Source: Anaerolineales bacterium HSG24
GTDB lineage: Bacteria; Chloroflexota; Anaerolineae; 4572-78; J111
DNA: 64,000 nucleotides
Direction: 5' to 3'
NCBI GenBank assembly: GCA_030377895.1
Contig: JAUCGB010000003.1
Span: 21,961 to 85,960 of the forward strand
Shown piece by piece: positions 41,940 through 50,553 of this stretch. The number at the start of each line of letters is the position of its first letter. Within the stretch, counting starts at the first letter, position 1. Position numbers and translations under genes: made by a program. Under the pieces are notes generated by a model, which worked only from the letters and a program-made list of their open reading frames with translations, did not search any database and was not told the origin of the DNA.

Positions 41940-42282
41940 AGCATGCCAGATGACTGGAAGCCGCGCACAATGCGGGGTTTCTAACTAGAAGCCAATAGGC
42001 ATCAGGTTAGCATGCGGCAGACTAGAAGCCTGCACTTCCAGTCTCGAAGATTATTTTTAGCATGGTTCAAAATAGACCAAATCATCTTTACAAATTTCTT
42101 GACGATGTAGATGTAGGTCACGCTTGTAGCGTGACAATGACCGTTCGCCTGTATTGCTTGGGGGTATTACGGCGTTTATTTAGCAACTAGTGACGCTACA
42201 AGCGTCACCTACAATGGTTTTATTTGTAAAGCAAACTTAACGGAGAATGAACCATGCCTTATTTTTAGCATAGGGGATAGAG
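41940..42282. other. Intergenic region with several hairpins
   Basis: No gene. It includes GAAGCC-rich inverted repeats at 41950-42050 and the family H element at 42113-42212. Confidence 0.4.
42113..42212. repeat. Repeat family H (GTAGGTCACGCTTGTAGCG element)
   Basis: Outer arms GTAGGTCACGCTTGTAGCG and CGCTACAAGCGTCACCTAC, inverted. Similar palindromes occur at 13331-13381 and 46417-46490 (degenerate). Confidence 0.65.
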
Positions 42283-42951
42283 ATGTTTGGTAAAAGACAA
42301 GAGCAAGATTTGGATAAAGCGCAACAGGTAATGATTGAAAATCAACTCAAGGCACGCGGTATCAAGGATGAACGGCTGTTACAAATTATGGGGCAGCTGC
42401 CTCGTCATCTATTTGTACCTCCCGACCAGCATAATCTGGCCTACAGTGACAAACCGTTACCGATTGGTCGACAGCAGACCATTTCTCAGCCCTACATTGT
42501 GGCTCACATGACCGAACTGCTCAACCTGCCTGCTGATGGTGACGCGACCGTGCTAGAGGTTGGCACCGGGTCGGGTTATCAGGCTGCGATATTGAGTCAA
42601 CTGGTTAAACAGGTTTACACCATCGAACGGATTCCCTCGTTAGCCGAAAATGCCCGTCAGGTATTTGAGCAATTAGAGATAACTAACATCAAACAAACCG
42701 TGACCGATGGTGGGTACGGTTGGTCAGCCCATGCCCCGTTTGACCGCATCATCGTCACTGCGGGCGCGCCGAGTGTACCGCCCCCACTTATTGACCAACT
42801 AGCCGATGAGGGCATTCTCGTCGCTCCGATTGGGGGATGGAGTAATCAACAACTGGTTCTTTTAACTCGACAAGGCGAATCGATTCAGCACAAGAATTTA
42901 ACCTCGGTGCTGTTTGTCCCCTTGCTAGGTGAGCATGGTTGGCAGGAGTGA
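42283..42951 (+). CDS. pcm: Protein-L-isoaspartate O-methyltransferase
   Basis: 222 aa. N-terminal MIENQLKARGIKDERLL and PRHLFVPP, SAM-binding VLEVGTGSGYQAAIL, and TVTDGGYGW, APFDRIIVTAGAPSVP: the standard PCMT motifs in order. It methylates isoaspartyl residues in damaged proteins in the cytosol so that they can return to normal Asp. AGGGGAT precedes the ATG. Convergent with the sigma-factor gene. Confidence 0.95.
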   Translation: MFGKRQEQDLDKAQQVMIENQLKARGIKDERLLQIMGQLPRHLFVPPDQHNLAYSDKPLPIGRQQTISQPYIVAHMTELLNLPADGDATVLEVGTGSGYQAAILSQLVKQVYTIERIPSLAENARQVFEQLEITNIKQTVTDGGYGWSAHAPFDRIIVTAGAPSVPPPLIDQLADEGILVAPIGGWSNQQLVLLTRQGESIQHKNLTSVLFVPLLGEHGWQE

Positions 42952-43033
42952 TTTGAGGTTTGACTAAGTGGTGGTGCTGACCAGAGTGACATGTCCATCA
43001 GTCAACATGGCAACACTACCGAGTTTTTTGAAT

Positions 43034-43068
43034 AAAAAAGCCCTTGATGAAAAATCAAGGGCTTTTTG
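43034..43068. terminator. Bidirectional terminator between pcm and sigma factor
   Basis: AAAAAAGCCCTTGAT and ATCAAGGGCTTTTT arms with a short loop, between two convergent genes. Confidence 0.85.
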
Positions 43069-43086
43069 TTTTATGATTTTAGCTGT

Positions 43087-44004
43087 TCAATGCACAAAAC
43101 TGCGTAAACGGTGAGCATGCACTGGACGGCGTAGTTTTGCCAAGGCCTCTTTTTCGATTTGGCGGATGCGCTCTCTGGTTAAGCCGAAACGCTCGGCCAC
43201 ATCTTGCAGGGTCAGCGGTTGACCATCTTTTAAGCCATACCGTAGCTCAACAATGCGACTTTCGCGAGCACTTAAAGTCGACAATGCCCGTTGAATCTCG
43301 CCCTCTAGTAAGACCGAATCAACCTGATCCTCTAGGGCTTGGGTCACATCATTTTCTACAAAATCGGCTAAGGTTGCCCCATCATCGCCCACAGGTTCTT
43401 CTAAACTCAGGGTCTCCTGCCCATCTTGAAGTAGGTCATGAATCTGTTGTGGTGCGTCGCCCGTTTGTTCGGCAATCTCCTCGAGCTTTGGCGCACGGCC
43501 CAATGTCTGGGTCAATTGCCCCATCACTTTTTTGATTTTACCAAGGTGATCGACTTTGTGAACGGGCAAACGGATTACACGGGTTTGTACCGCTACTGCT
43601 CGGCTAACACTCTGTCGAATCCAATAACTGGCATAAGTGCTGAGACGCACTCCTTTTTTATCGTCAAATTTATCAATGGCCCGGATTAATCCCAATACGC
43701 CTTCTTGCGACAGTTCAGCCAAACTTAAGCCATGCCCAGTATATTTAGTGGCAATACTAATCACTAGTCGGCCATTTGCTTGGATTAACATTCGGCGAGC
43801 CGCTTCTCCCTCGCGAATTTCAGCTTGAAGTTGGCGTTTATTTTCATGATCTGAATCTTTAGCCAATGCTACCTCATTACGTTTGCCTCGGAGCATGACC
43901 TGAATCAGTCGTTTTTCCTCAGGCGGTGAGACCGGAGCAGTGGCTGCTAAATCTGCAATACTTAATCGAAATAATGCTTCATCAGGTGCCCATGTTGTTG
44001 CCAT
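43087..44004 (-). CDS. RpoD-family sigma factor (group 2 type)
   Basis: 305 aa with sigma regions in order: 1.2 remnant, 2.1-2.4 ([51 protein letters not shown]), 3 ([17 protein letters not shown]), and 4.1-4.2 ([29 protein letters not shown]). Region 1.1 is missing, so it is probably a non-essential group 2 factor rather than the housekeeping one. I chose the ATG at 44004; the GTG nine bases earlier lies inside the GAGGTG Shine-Dalgarno. The lack of a nearby anti-sigma gene means no direct link to the RsbW module. Confidence 0.92.
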   Translation of the reverse strand: MATTWAPDEALFRLSIADLAATAPVSPPEEKRLIQVMLRGKRNEVALAKDSDHENKRQLQAEIREGEAARRMLIQANGRLVISIATKYTGHGLSLAELSQEGVLGLIRAIDKFDDKKGVRLSTYASYWIRQSVSRAVAVQTRVIRLPVHKVDHLGKIKKVMGQLTQTLGRAPKLEEIAEQTGDAPQQIHDLLQDGQETLSLEEPVGDDGATLADFVENDVTQALEDQVDSVLLEGEIQRALSTLSARESRIVELRYGLKDGQPLTLQDVAERFGLTRERIRQIEKEALAKLRRPVHAHRLRSFVH

Positions 44005-44125
44005 AATTATCACCTCATCTATATTATTTTACGACCCAACCAACAACTCAGTTTGTCGTAATCGGTAAGCTGGGTAATTTGTTAATGGTGTACAAGCAAA
44101 AGTTTGTCGTTTCGTCAAACTACAA

Positions 44126-44227
44126 GCTATCAACGTAAGCCGAGACATGTAGCACATGCTTCAGCTTGTGCCGCACAGTCTAAAGACTGTGTTACGATAT
44201 TATCTGTCGCACGTTAAATTGGTAGTC
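44126..44227. repeat. Repeat family C, copy 2 (reverse orientation)
   Basis: Starts GCTATCAACGTAAGCCGAGAC, ends CGCACGTTAAATTGGTAG. The 44014-44436 gap also has a motif like 58035 (TCGGAATGACATGG near 44330). No gene. Confidence 0.75.
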
Positions 44228-44436
44228 AAACTACAGAATTTAAACTGGTTGAGAAACGATAAACTTCTGTACAATCTTCAGTATATATACGAAAGTTGTT
44301 ACTAAAAAGTGGTGATGATCCCTGACGGTTTCGGAATGACATGGCCCAAACTAAGACCATAGCCCAACGTTCTACTTGACGGTCAAAATGAGATTATGAC
44401 ACTCCGGTTTTTTGACGCGTTAGTTCTGAAAACCAC

Positions 44437-45147
44437 TTAATTTAGTGAGTAATCTACAAATGGAAGCCGTTCTACTTGTTGATGGACTCGGTAGGCTCTC
44501 AACATGTAGGATAAAATCTTGTCTTCTTTATCCAAAACTTGAATAGTCTTGCCAATCAGTGACGATAAAGAAGTTGACGACAGTAATTGTTGTTTATCGG
44601 ACTGATGCGCCCAAGTTGGCCCTTGAATTGCTGTTCCGGCCAAAAATGCGAGAGCTTTCGGCTCTGTCGGAATCGTCGCGCTTGATAAATCTTCGCCTGA
44701 AGCATCTGCTAAATGGCCGATGTATCGCTGTACAATAACTCGTAATGCCTCTGTCAGCTGCGATACTCTTTCCTTATTTTTTCCTTCATGCAATAAAAAC
44801 GGATCAACTTGACCAATGAGAAAATTATTCAGACTAGGGTAAAACTCTTTAATCACAAAGCGATCTTGTCCAACCGTAATCAAGTTCATACGACCATCTT
44901 TTAAGTGTTCAACGGCTGTTATGCGGGCAGTTGTTCCGATGCTATAAAACTTATTAGAAACCTCTGCCTTTTCTGTTTGTTGCTCTGATTGTTTAGCCAA
45001 AACAACCCCAAACGGGCTTCCGTCGGCCAAACATTCCCTAATCATAACCTTGTACCTTTCTTCAAAAATATGTAGTGGTAACATCATACCGGGAAATAAT
45101 ACCACATTTAAAGGGAACAAGGGGATGTTTGTATTATGTTCTAACAT
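44437..45147 (-). CDS. LON substrate-binding-domain protein
   Basis: 236 aa. The N-terminal half matches the LON-N domain (IPLFPLNVVLFPGMMLPLHIFEERYKVMI, GSPFGVVLAK, IGTTARITAVEHLKDGRMNLITVG) and the C-terminal part is helical. There is no AAA or protease domain, so it is a stand-alone LON-N (PUA-like) protein of unknown role. AAGGAGG lies eight bases before its ATG. It lies 73 bases after the GntR-B12 gene on the same strand, so the two may share a transcript. Confidence 0.88.
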   Translation of the reverse strand: MLEHNTNIPLFPLNVVLFPGMMLPLHIFEERYKVMIRECLADGSPFGVVLAKQSEQQTEKAEVSNKFYSIGTTARITAVEHLKDGRMNLITVGQDRFVIKEFYPSLNNFLIGQVDPFLLHEGKNKERVSQLTEALRVIVQRYIGHLADASGEDLSSATIPTEPKALAFLAGTAIQGPTWAHQSDKQQLLSSTSLSSLIGKTIQVLDKEDKILSYMLRAYRVHQQVERLPFVDYSLN

Positions 45148-45220
45148 GATCTGTCCTCCTTGTTTTTTTTGTACTCAATGCACATCGTTGATGCATGTAA
45201 CGCTCTAATTTGTATACGTA

Positions 45221-46216
45221 CTAACGGAGATTTGCCTTCATAATACCTCTAACTTTGGGGGTAGAGGATATTAGAGGCTCTATTTTTGCAATAGCTTCTT
45301 CAATGGTGTTACCAAGATACAAACCCGATACCCGTTGAATCAGTATGGGTTTTTGGTAAAAAATTGTGCCGCCAAAGGTCAGCAGTGGTTTCTCAAATTG
45401 ATAGCCGTTTGTGGTTTGAGCCGAATTTTGCGTATGATACGCTTGGCTCAAGGTAATCAATGCTTCCGCCGAATGGTTTGTATAGGCTGAAAAACAAACT
45501 AATTTCGGTTGCACCACCTCTATAATTGGGTAGAACTCATCGTCAACAGTATGGTTTCCTAAACAGGTTATGGAGTACCCGCGCTGCCGTAAACAAAACG
45601 ACAACGCCAAAGTTCCCATTTCATGCAAATCTAGGGGGGCACAAACCATTAATATTCTTTCATCACAGTCTGGATTGACGGTACTATGGACTAAGGTTAT
45701 CAGATAGCTACGAATGGTGGTGACGATATAGTTTTGGATCAGCAAACTGATTTCATGGCGATACCAGCGCTGTTCCGCTTCACGTATCAAGGGGAGAAAC
45801 AGGTTAAGAACAACTACTTCAGCCGAGTATAAACTTAATACCTCTTTGATAGTTTTCTCGACAGCGACAGTTCTGAATGATGAAAGCTGGTCTAATATCC
45901 TGGATTGGTATTGTAAGAGTTGACTATTACAAATTTTATCGAAAGTGGGGGGACTTACGATGGTTTCAATTCTATGTGAGGTATGGCTAACAAACGTACC
46001 TTTACCCGCTCGAGTATAGGCCAACCCTTCGGCAATTAGCTCTTGCAAGGCTCGCCGAGCGGTCATCCGGCTCAAGTTGTAATGTTGGCACAGGTGACGT
46101 TCAGACGGCAGTCGCTGATTTGAGCTATAAACACCTTGCTCTATCTGACTTTGCAACACTTCTTTTAATTGAAGATAAACCGGCGTTGGATGTTGCCTAT
46201 CCAGAAAGCTACTCAT
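45221..46216 (-). CDS. GntR-type regulator with a cobalamin-binding domain
   Basis: 331 aa. Residues 10-78 are a GntR winged helix (YLQLKEVLQSQIEQGVY, LPSERHLCQHYNLSRMTARRAL). Residues about 100-180 are a helical cap like the B12-binding_2 domain. Residues about 185-315 are a B12-binding Rossmann domain: D196-x-H198-x-x-G201 (lower-ligand His), S243, G282-G283. The cap has Trp151 but Q161-N162 where CarH has Glu-His of the W-x9-EH motif. GntR proteins usually carry UTRA or FCD domains, so this is an unusual fusion, parallel to MerR-B12 CarH photoreceptors. AAAGGTG precedes the ATG. Its operator lies at 46260-46290. Confidence 0.85.
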   Translation of the reverse strand: MSSFLDRQHPTPVYLQLKEVLQSQIEQGVYSSNQRLPSERHLCQHYNLSRMTARRALQELIAEGLAYTRAGKGTFVSHTSHRIETIVSPPTFDKICNSQLLQYQSRILDQLSSFRTVAVEKTIKEVLSLYSAEVVVLNLFLPLIREAEQRWYRHEISLLIQNYIVTTIRSYLITLVHSTVNPDCDERILMVCAPLDLHEMGTLALSFCLRQRGYSITCLGNHTVDDEFYPIIEVVQPKLVCFSAYTNHSAEALITLSQAYHTQNSAQTTNGYQFEKPLLTFGGTIFYQKPILIQRVSGLYLGNTIEEAIAKIEPLISSTPKVRGIMKANLR

Positions 46217-46259
46217 TGGGACACCTTTTGATAGCCACTATAAACACGAATGTTAACAT

Positions 46260-46290
46260 ACTGGTATATACCAGTATAGACCAGTATACT
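46260..46290. promoter_or_regulatory. Operator of the GntR-B12 regulator
   Basis: ACTGGTATATACCAGT (46260-46275) is a perfect 16-base palindrome, followed by TAGACCAGTATA, a second half-site. It resembles operators of the HutC/DasR GntR group (ACTGGTCTAGACCAGT). It starts 43 bases before the regulator ATG and overlaps the -10 box and probable start of transcription, so autorepression is predicted. Confidence 0.8.
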
Positions 46291-46311
46291 CTATTTTAGA
46301 ATCAATGTCAA
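46283..46311 (-). promoter_or_regulatory. Promoter of the GntR-B12 gene
   Basis: On the minus strand: TTGACA (complement of 46306-46311), a 17-base spacer and TATACT (complement of 46283-46288). Near-consensus sigma-70 promoter with the operator over its -10 end. Confidence 0.75.
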
Positions 46312-46803
46312 TGGGTTTTTGACCCAACTTTACAGCGTTATTTGTTTGTAGTAGGCGATTTATCGCCCTCTGAGGCACTAAAGTGCCTTTTTAAGTTGAC
46401 AGTCATGGTCATGCTACAAGCATGACTTCCTTACATCCATATCCAACCAAATTACTGTAGATAACACTTGTAGCGTCATGATTATACCTGTATGAGTTAG
46501 AACTGAACAACCCTGTGAATGTAAGCGTGGATTCGTTACTCGACAAGAAAATTAGTCAAGACTAATAAAATTGGTAATCCTGCACATGTGCAGGACTACC
46601 AATAATTTGCTTGCCAGTGATGTCACGAGTATAATCCCTATGTTATCAGAAGTTTATCGTCTCTCAACAGTTTAAGAATGGGACACGAATAAACGCGGAT
46701 TAACATGAATTTTTTTGTATTATCTGTGTTAATCTGTGTTAATCTGTAGTTCAATGAATCGATAAACTCGTGGTTATAATGATTTATAGTTATGGAGTAA
46801 ACT
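46312..46803. other. Repeat-rich gap upstream of the small membrane protein gene
   Basis: No gene. It holds degenerate family H hairpins (46340-46490), a mini palindrome of family B ends (GGTAATCCTGCACATG/TGCAGGACTACC, 46572-46601), repeated TCTGTGTTAATC units at 46725-46750, and a TATAAT near 46775 that could serve the gene at 46804. Confidence 0.45.
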
Positions 46804-47106
46804 ATGCCAATTTCCAAAAAGCGCAAAAAACGTAATAAACGTAATACCTATGTTGACCCAGCTCAGCGTGCAGAACGATCCACTGCTGATAAGAAAAAGA
46901 AATTTACCCGACAGCAAATAACGATTATCATTTTTAGTGCGGTAATTATTATTACCATGGCCTCAAGCCTGATTGTCTCTGGGCTTACACCGACAAGCTA
47001 TGTCCAACCAGTTACTGATGGTACTGACAGCAGTGTAACCGCATCGCCTAACCAAGCAGATGGCGATGAAACTGATGAAACTGGTGATGAAAAAAGTACC
47101 GAATAG
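46804..47106 (+). CDS. Small single-pass membrane protein
   Basis: 100 aa. A very basic N-terminus (KKRKKRNKRN) is followed by one membrane segment (ITIIIFSAVIIITMASSLIVSG) and an acidic, Thr/Asp-rich tail (GDETDETGDEKSTE). With positive residues inside, the acidic tail should be outside. No family recognised. GGAG lies six bases before the ATG. Its stop codon lies inside a 22-bp direct repeat caused by an insertion. Confidence 0.6.
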   Translation: MPISKKRKKRNKRNTYVDPAQRAERSTADKKKKFTRQQITIIIFSAVIIITMASSLIVSGLTPTSYVQPVTDGTDSSVTASPNQADGDETDETGDEKSTE

Positions 47107-47261
47107 TTCAGTTGTAACCGTTCCCCTCGTTCCCAATCTGGAGATTGGGAATGTATTTGCCATAGAAATTCTGTTTCTGGCATGTTGCAAGTCGCAAACA
47201 GAGCAATTGTGTTCCCAAACCCAGTTTGGGAACACGGGGAAAAGTACCGAATAGTTCAGTT
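47092..47261. mobile_element. Repeat family F element with 22-bp flanking duplication
   Basis: The 22 bases at 47092-47113 recur exactly at 47240-47261, bracketing a 126-bp element that starts GTAACCGTTCCC-like and holds GTTCCCAATCTGGAGATTGG and CCCAAACCCAGTTTGGG hairpins. The same element in reverse orientation lies at about 55890-56062. The duplication includes the stop codon of the upstream gene. Confidence 0.7.
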
Positions 47262-47333
47262 CGATAACATTATAACGTACTCTTAATTCATCTTCAATGG
47301 TGCAAGAGGACTAGGATGGTGCAACAAACAATG

Positions 47334-47365
47334 AAAATCCGCCTAATAGGTGGATTTTGTTTTTA
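47334..47365 (+). terminator. Rho-independent terminator
   Basis: AAAATCCGCCT, loop AAT, AGGTGGATTTT, then GTTTTT. It isolates the following gene from 46804. Confidence 0.75.
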
Positions 47366-47489
47366 GCCACTGTCAAGTTAATATCTCCACACTATCTCCA
47401 TCAAATCTCCATCTCTAACAAGTACCATAAAAAGTAGTAGTCATCGGATGATTACCAATCTATAACCCATTAATAAGGAGCAAACTATT

Positions 47490-48803
47490 ATGTTAAAGAA
47501 AGTTATTATTGGAAGTTCAATTGCTGTTCTAGCCCTCGCTTTGATAGCGGGATTGTATGATTTTTCTACAGGCACGAGTTCGCTGGAGATGCCGACTCTT
47601 GCTCAAGGCGGTCAAGGTCAGGGCGGTCAAGACAGTCAAGGTCAAGGTACTCAAGACAGTCAAGGTCAAGGTACTCAAGACAGTCAAGGTCAAGGTGCTC
47701 AAGACAGTCAAGGTCAAGGTACTCAAGACAGTCAAGGTCAAGGTGCTCAAGACAGTCAAGGTCAAGATACTCAAGATACTCAAGACAGTCAAGGTCAAGA
47801 TACTCAAGATATTCAAGACAGTCAAGGTCAAGATACTCAAGATGCTCAAGGCAGTCAAGATCAAGGCGGTCAAGGTCAAGGTGGCATAATGCTCTCGCCG
47901 GATGATTGGCTAACGTTGACTGGCGAGGTCGTTGCCATCAATCAAAATATTCTGACTGTTGATACGGCTGAACAAGGACAACTTGAGTTAGAACTTGGGC
48001 GACCCGATTTTGCGGAACAACAGAACGTTACCTTTGCTATTGGTGATGAGGTGACGGTTCAATCTTTTACCAGCCCCGATAACGATATGCTCCACGCCGG
48101 ATCTATCACTAACGAGACGACAGACCAAACACTCCACCTGCGTGACCCCAATGGTCGCCCGCTATGGGCTGGTCAAGGTCAGGCTGGTCAAGGCGGTCAA
48201 GGTCAGGCTGGTCAAGGTCAGGCTGGTCAAGACGGTCAAGGTCAGGGCGGTCAAGGCGGTCAAGGTCAGGGTGGTCAAGGTCAAGGCGGTCAAGGTCAAG
48301 GCGGTCAAGGTCAAGGCGGTCAAGGTCAAGGTGGTCAAGGTCAGGGTGGTCATGGTCAGGGCGATCAAGGTCAAGGTGGCATAATGATCTCGCCGGATGA
48401 TTGGCTAATATTGACTGGCGAGGTTGTCGCTGTCAACAATAATAGCCTGACTGTTGATACCACTGAACAAGGGCAACTTGATTTTCATCTTGGACGATCC
48501 GGTTTTGCGGCACAACAGAACGTATCCTTCGCTATCGGTGATGGGGTGACGGTTCAAGCCTTTACCAATAACGGCATGCTTCAAGCCGGATCCATCAACA
48601 ATGAGACGACTAGTCAAACACTCCACCTGCGTGACCCCAATGGTCGCCCGCTATGGGCTGGTCAAGGTCAAGGCAATGGTCAAGGCGGTCAAGGTCAGGG
48701 AGGTCAAGGCGGTCAAGGTCAAGGCGGTCAAGGTCAAGGTGGACAAGGTCAAGGTGGACAAGGCAAAGGTCAAGGTGGACAAGGGCGTGGCAAAGTAAAC
48801 TAA
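47490..48803 (+). CDS. Gln/Gly-repeat protein with two copies of a beta domain
   Basis: 437 aa. An N-terminal membrane anchor (VIIGSSIAVLALALIAGLYDF) is followed by octapeptide-like repeats (TQDSQGQG), a domain of about 85 residues (DWLTLTGEVVAINQNILTVDT to LHLRDPNGRPLWAG), a GQGGQGQ array, a second nearly identical copy of that domain, and a C-terminal GQGGQG array. The domain resembles the OB-like fold of DUF5666-type proteins. It is exported and unstructured in the repeats. AAGGAG precedes the ATG. It lies 107 bases before the cytochrome b gene on the same strand, so a link to electron transport is possible but unproven. Confidence 0.7.
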   Translation: MLKKVIIGSSIAVLALALIAGLYDFSTGTSSLEMPTLAQGGQGQGGQDSQGQGTQDSQGQGTQDSQGQGAQDSQGQGTQDSQGQGAQDSQGQDTQDTQDSQGQDTQDIQDSQGQDTQDAQGSQDQGGQGQGGIMLSPDDWLTLTGEVVAINQNILTVDTAEQGQLELELGRPDFAEQQNVTFAIGDEVTVQSFTSPDNDMLHAGSITNETTDQTLHLRDPNGRPLWAGQGQAGQGGQGQAGQGQAGQDGQGQGGQGGQGQGGQGQGGQGQGGQGQGGQGQGGQGQGGHGQGDQGQGGIMISPDDWLILTGEVVAVNNNSLTVDTTEQGQLDFHLGRSGFAAQQNVSFAIGDGVTVQAFTNNGMLQAGSINNETTSQTLHLRDPNGRPLWAGQGQGNGQGGQGQGGQGGQGQGGQGQGGQGQGGQGKGQGGQGRGKVN

Positions 48804-48910
48804 TACAAGGCGGCGTAAATCCTCCGGTAGTTGGAGTGCAGGCATCCTGCAACCGCACGTAGCGCGGACGTTTTAATTATCGGAGAATTTCTGCCGAGCT
48901 ATACTAATCT

Positions 48911-50314
48911 ATGAAACAAGCAAAGAAAGATGTAGCCGATACTTCTTTTCTCCAACGGATGTGGGAGTCGATATTTCGAGGCCCACTAGACCCGCAAACA
49001 GACCGCGAACGGAAACTCATGGTGCTAGACAGTCTAATTTTGCACCTTCACCCGACGACCATCGCGGAACGCACCCTTAAGCTAACCCTAACGTGGGGGT
49101 TGGGCGGCATGGCAACCTTATTGACGATGGTTCTGGTTTTTAGCGGGGTGATGTTGATGTTCAACTATACCCCCTCGCCCGACCAAGCCTATAACGATAT
49201 TCTTAATCTGCAAACCCAAGTGTGGTTTGGGCAACTGATGCGAAATATCCACCATTGGGCCGGAAATTTAATGGTAGTGGTCGTGGTGTTACACATGTTA
49301 CGGGTTTTCTTTACGGGGGGGTTTAATATGCCCAGACAGTTCAATTGGGTAATGGGCTTACTCCTGCTCCTGTTGACCGTGACCGCCAACTTTACGGGCT
49401 ACCTGTTACCATGGGATCAACTGGCATATTGGGCGATTACCGTTGGCACGGGACTGATAACCTACGTTCCCTTGTTGGGCAATTGGATACAGACAGTTGT
49501 TCTCGGCGGGCCGGAGGTTGGCGCGGCTACGCTGTTGAACTTCTACAGCCTGCATATTGCCATCATCCCCATCAGTTTGTTGATAATCATGTCTTTCCAC
49601 TTTTTCCGAGTCCGCAAAGATGGCGGTGTGGTCACACCTCGTGCGCCGGATGAGGTGCTAGAAAAACGACAACCGAAAGTAACAACCGTCCCCCATCTTG
49701 TGACACGCGAATTGGTCGTCGGCTTGGTGATGATGATCGCCCTGCTCCTCTTCGCCATGTGGGTCGATGCCCCGCTAGAGGGAGTTGCTAATCCCGATGT
49801 CAGTCCGAATCCGGCCAAAGCCCCGTGGTATTTTATGGGTTTTCAAGAGTTACTACTCCATTTCCATCCCTTTGTAGCCGCCATCATATTACCTCTCGGC
49901 GCACTGTTTACACTAGCCTTGTTACCCTATTTGGAACCTGACATGGACGCTACCGGAGTGTGGTTTCGTTCAAACAAAGGCCGTTTGATGAGCGTTGTTG
50001 CTACCCTCATTGCGATCATATCTACTCCTATCCTCGTCATCACCGATGAGTACCTGCTTGATTTTGTAGGTTGGTTGCCTAGCCTACCGACTATCCTAAG
50101 CAACGGTTTCGTACCATTGGCTTTGTTGATGTTGGCTGTTGTCGGTTTTTATGAACTGATGAAACATCTCTTTAGGGCCAGCCGTTGTGAGACTGTCCAA
50201 GCGACGTTTGTTCTGTTATTTGTAGCATTTCTCATACTGATGGTCATCGGGATTTGGTTCCGAGGGCCCGGCATGGTTCTCATGTGGCCGTCAGAGGTTG
50301 GCGTATCTCATTGA
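48911..50314 (+). CDS. Cytochrome b (fused b6/subunit IV) of a bc-type complex
   Basis: 467 aa, about 11 membrane segments. Heme-b ligands: His114 and His128 on helix B (RNIHHWAGN, VVLHMLR), His215 and His230 on helix D (YSLHIAI, SFHFFRVR). The helix D pair is separated by 14 residues, as in cytochrome b6, not 13 as in bc1. The quinol-site motif is APWYFMG in place of PEWY. The C-terminal part contains the subunit IV-like helices, so b6 and subunit IV are fused. The complex oxidises menaquinol and reduces a c-type cytochrome. Rieske and cytochrome c genes follow. Confidence 0.92.
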   Translation: MKQAKKDVADTSFLQRMWESIFRGPLDPQTDRERKLMVLDSLILHLHPTTIAERTLKLTLTWGLGGMATLLTMVLVFSGVMLMFNYTPSPDQAYNDILNLQTQVWFGQLMRNIHHWAGNLMVVVVVLHMLRVFFTGGFNMPRQFNWVMGLLLLLLTVTANFTGYLLPWDQLAYWAITVGTGLITYVPLLGNWIQTVVLGGPEVGAATLLNFYSLHIAIIPISLLIIMSFHFFRVRKDGGVVTPRAPDEVLEKRQPKVTTVPHLVTRELVVGLVMMIALLLFAMWVDAPLEGVANPDVSPNPAKAPWYFMGFQELLLHFHPFVAAIILPLGALFTLALLPYLEPDMDATGVWFRSNKGRLMSVVATLIAIISTPILVITDEYLLDFVGWLPSLPTILSNGFVPLALLMLAVVGFYELMKHLFRASRCETVQATFVLLFVAFLILMVIGIWFRGPGMVLMWPSEVGVSH

Positions 50315-50327
50315 AGTGTGAGGCGTA

Positions 50328-50513
50328 GGTAGTCCTGCACATGTAGTGATCACCTACCCGCAAGTTCCAAACTTGCGGGTAGGTAACTGACATATATCAC
50401 TACTTCTGCACCACTACCTGAACATGGTAGTACTGCACAAGTAGTGATGGCAGAATCTGGAGTGCAAGGCTTGCCTTGCCTGCAAAGCGAGCTTTGCACG
50501 CCTTATCACTACC
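50328..50513. repeat. Two tandem family B elements between cytochrome b and Rieske genes
   Basis: 50328-50419 has the CTACCCGC core; 50426-50513 has the GCAAGGCTTGCCTTGC core. Both carry GGTAGT...TGCA and ...CACTACC ends. They sit inside the operon, so they are transcribed. Confidence 0.75.
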
Positions 50514-50553
50514 AATCATTTATATATCTGAATATCTATAGGAGTAAAATATA

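Noticed and set aside
44005..44013. GTG start for the sigma factor nine bases earlier.
   Set aside because: The GTG is part of the GAGGTG ribosome site that serves the ATG at 44004.
47529..48858. Open frames on other strands and frames rich in Lys-Val, Thr-Leu or Arg-Ser over the Gln/Gly gene.
   Set aside because: They result from the repeated 24- and 9-base units; only the frame from 47490 has a ribosome site, a membrane anchor and folded domains.
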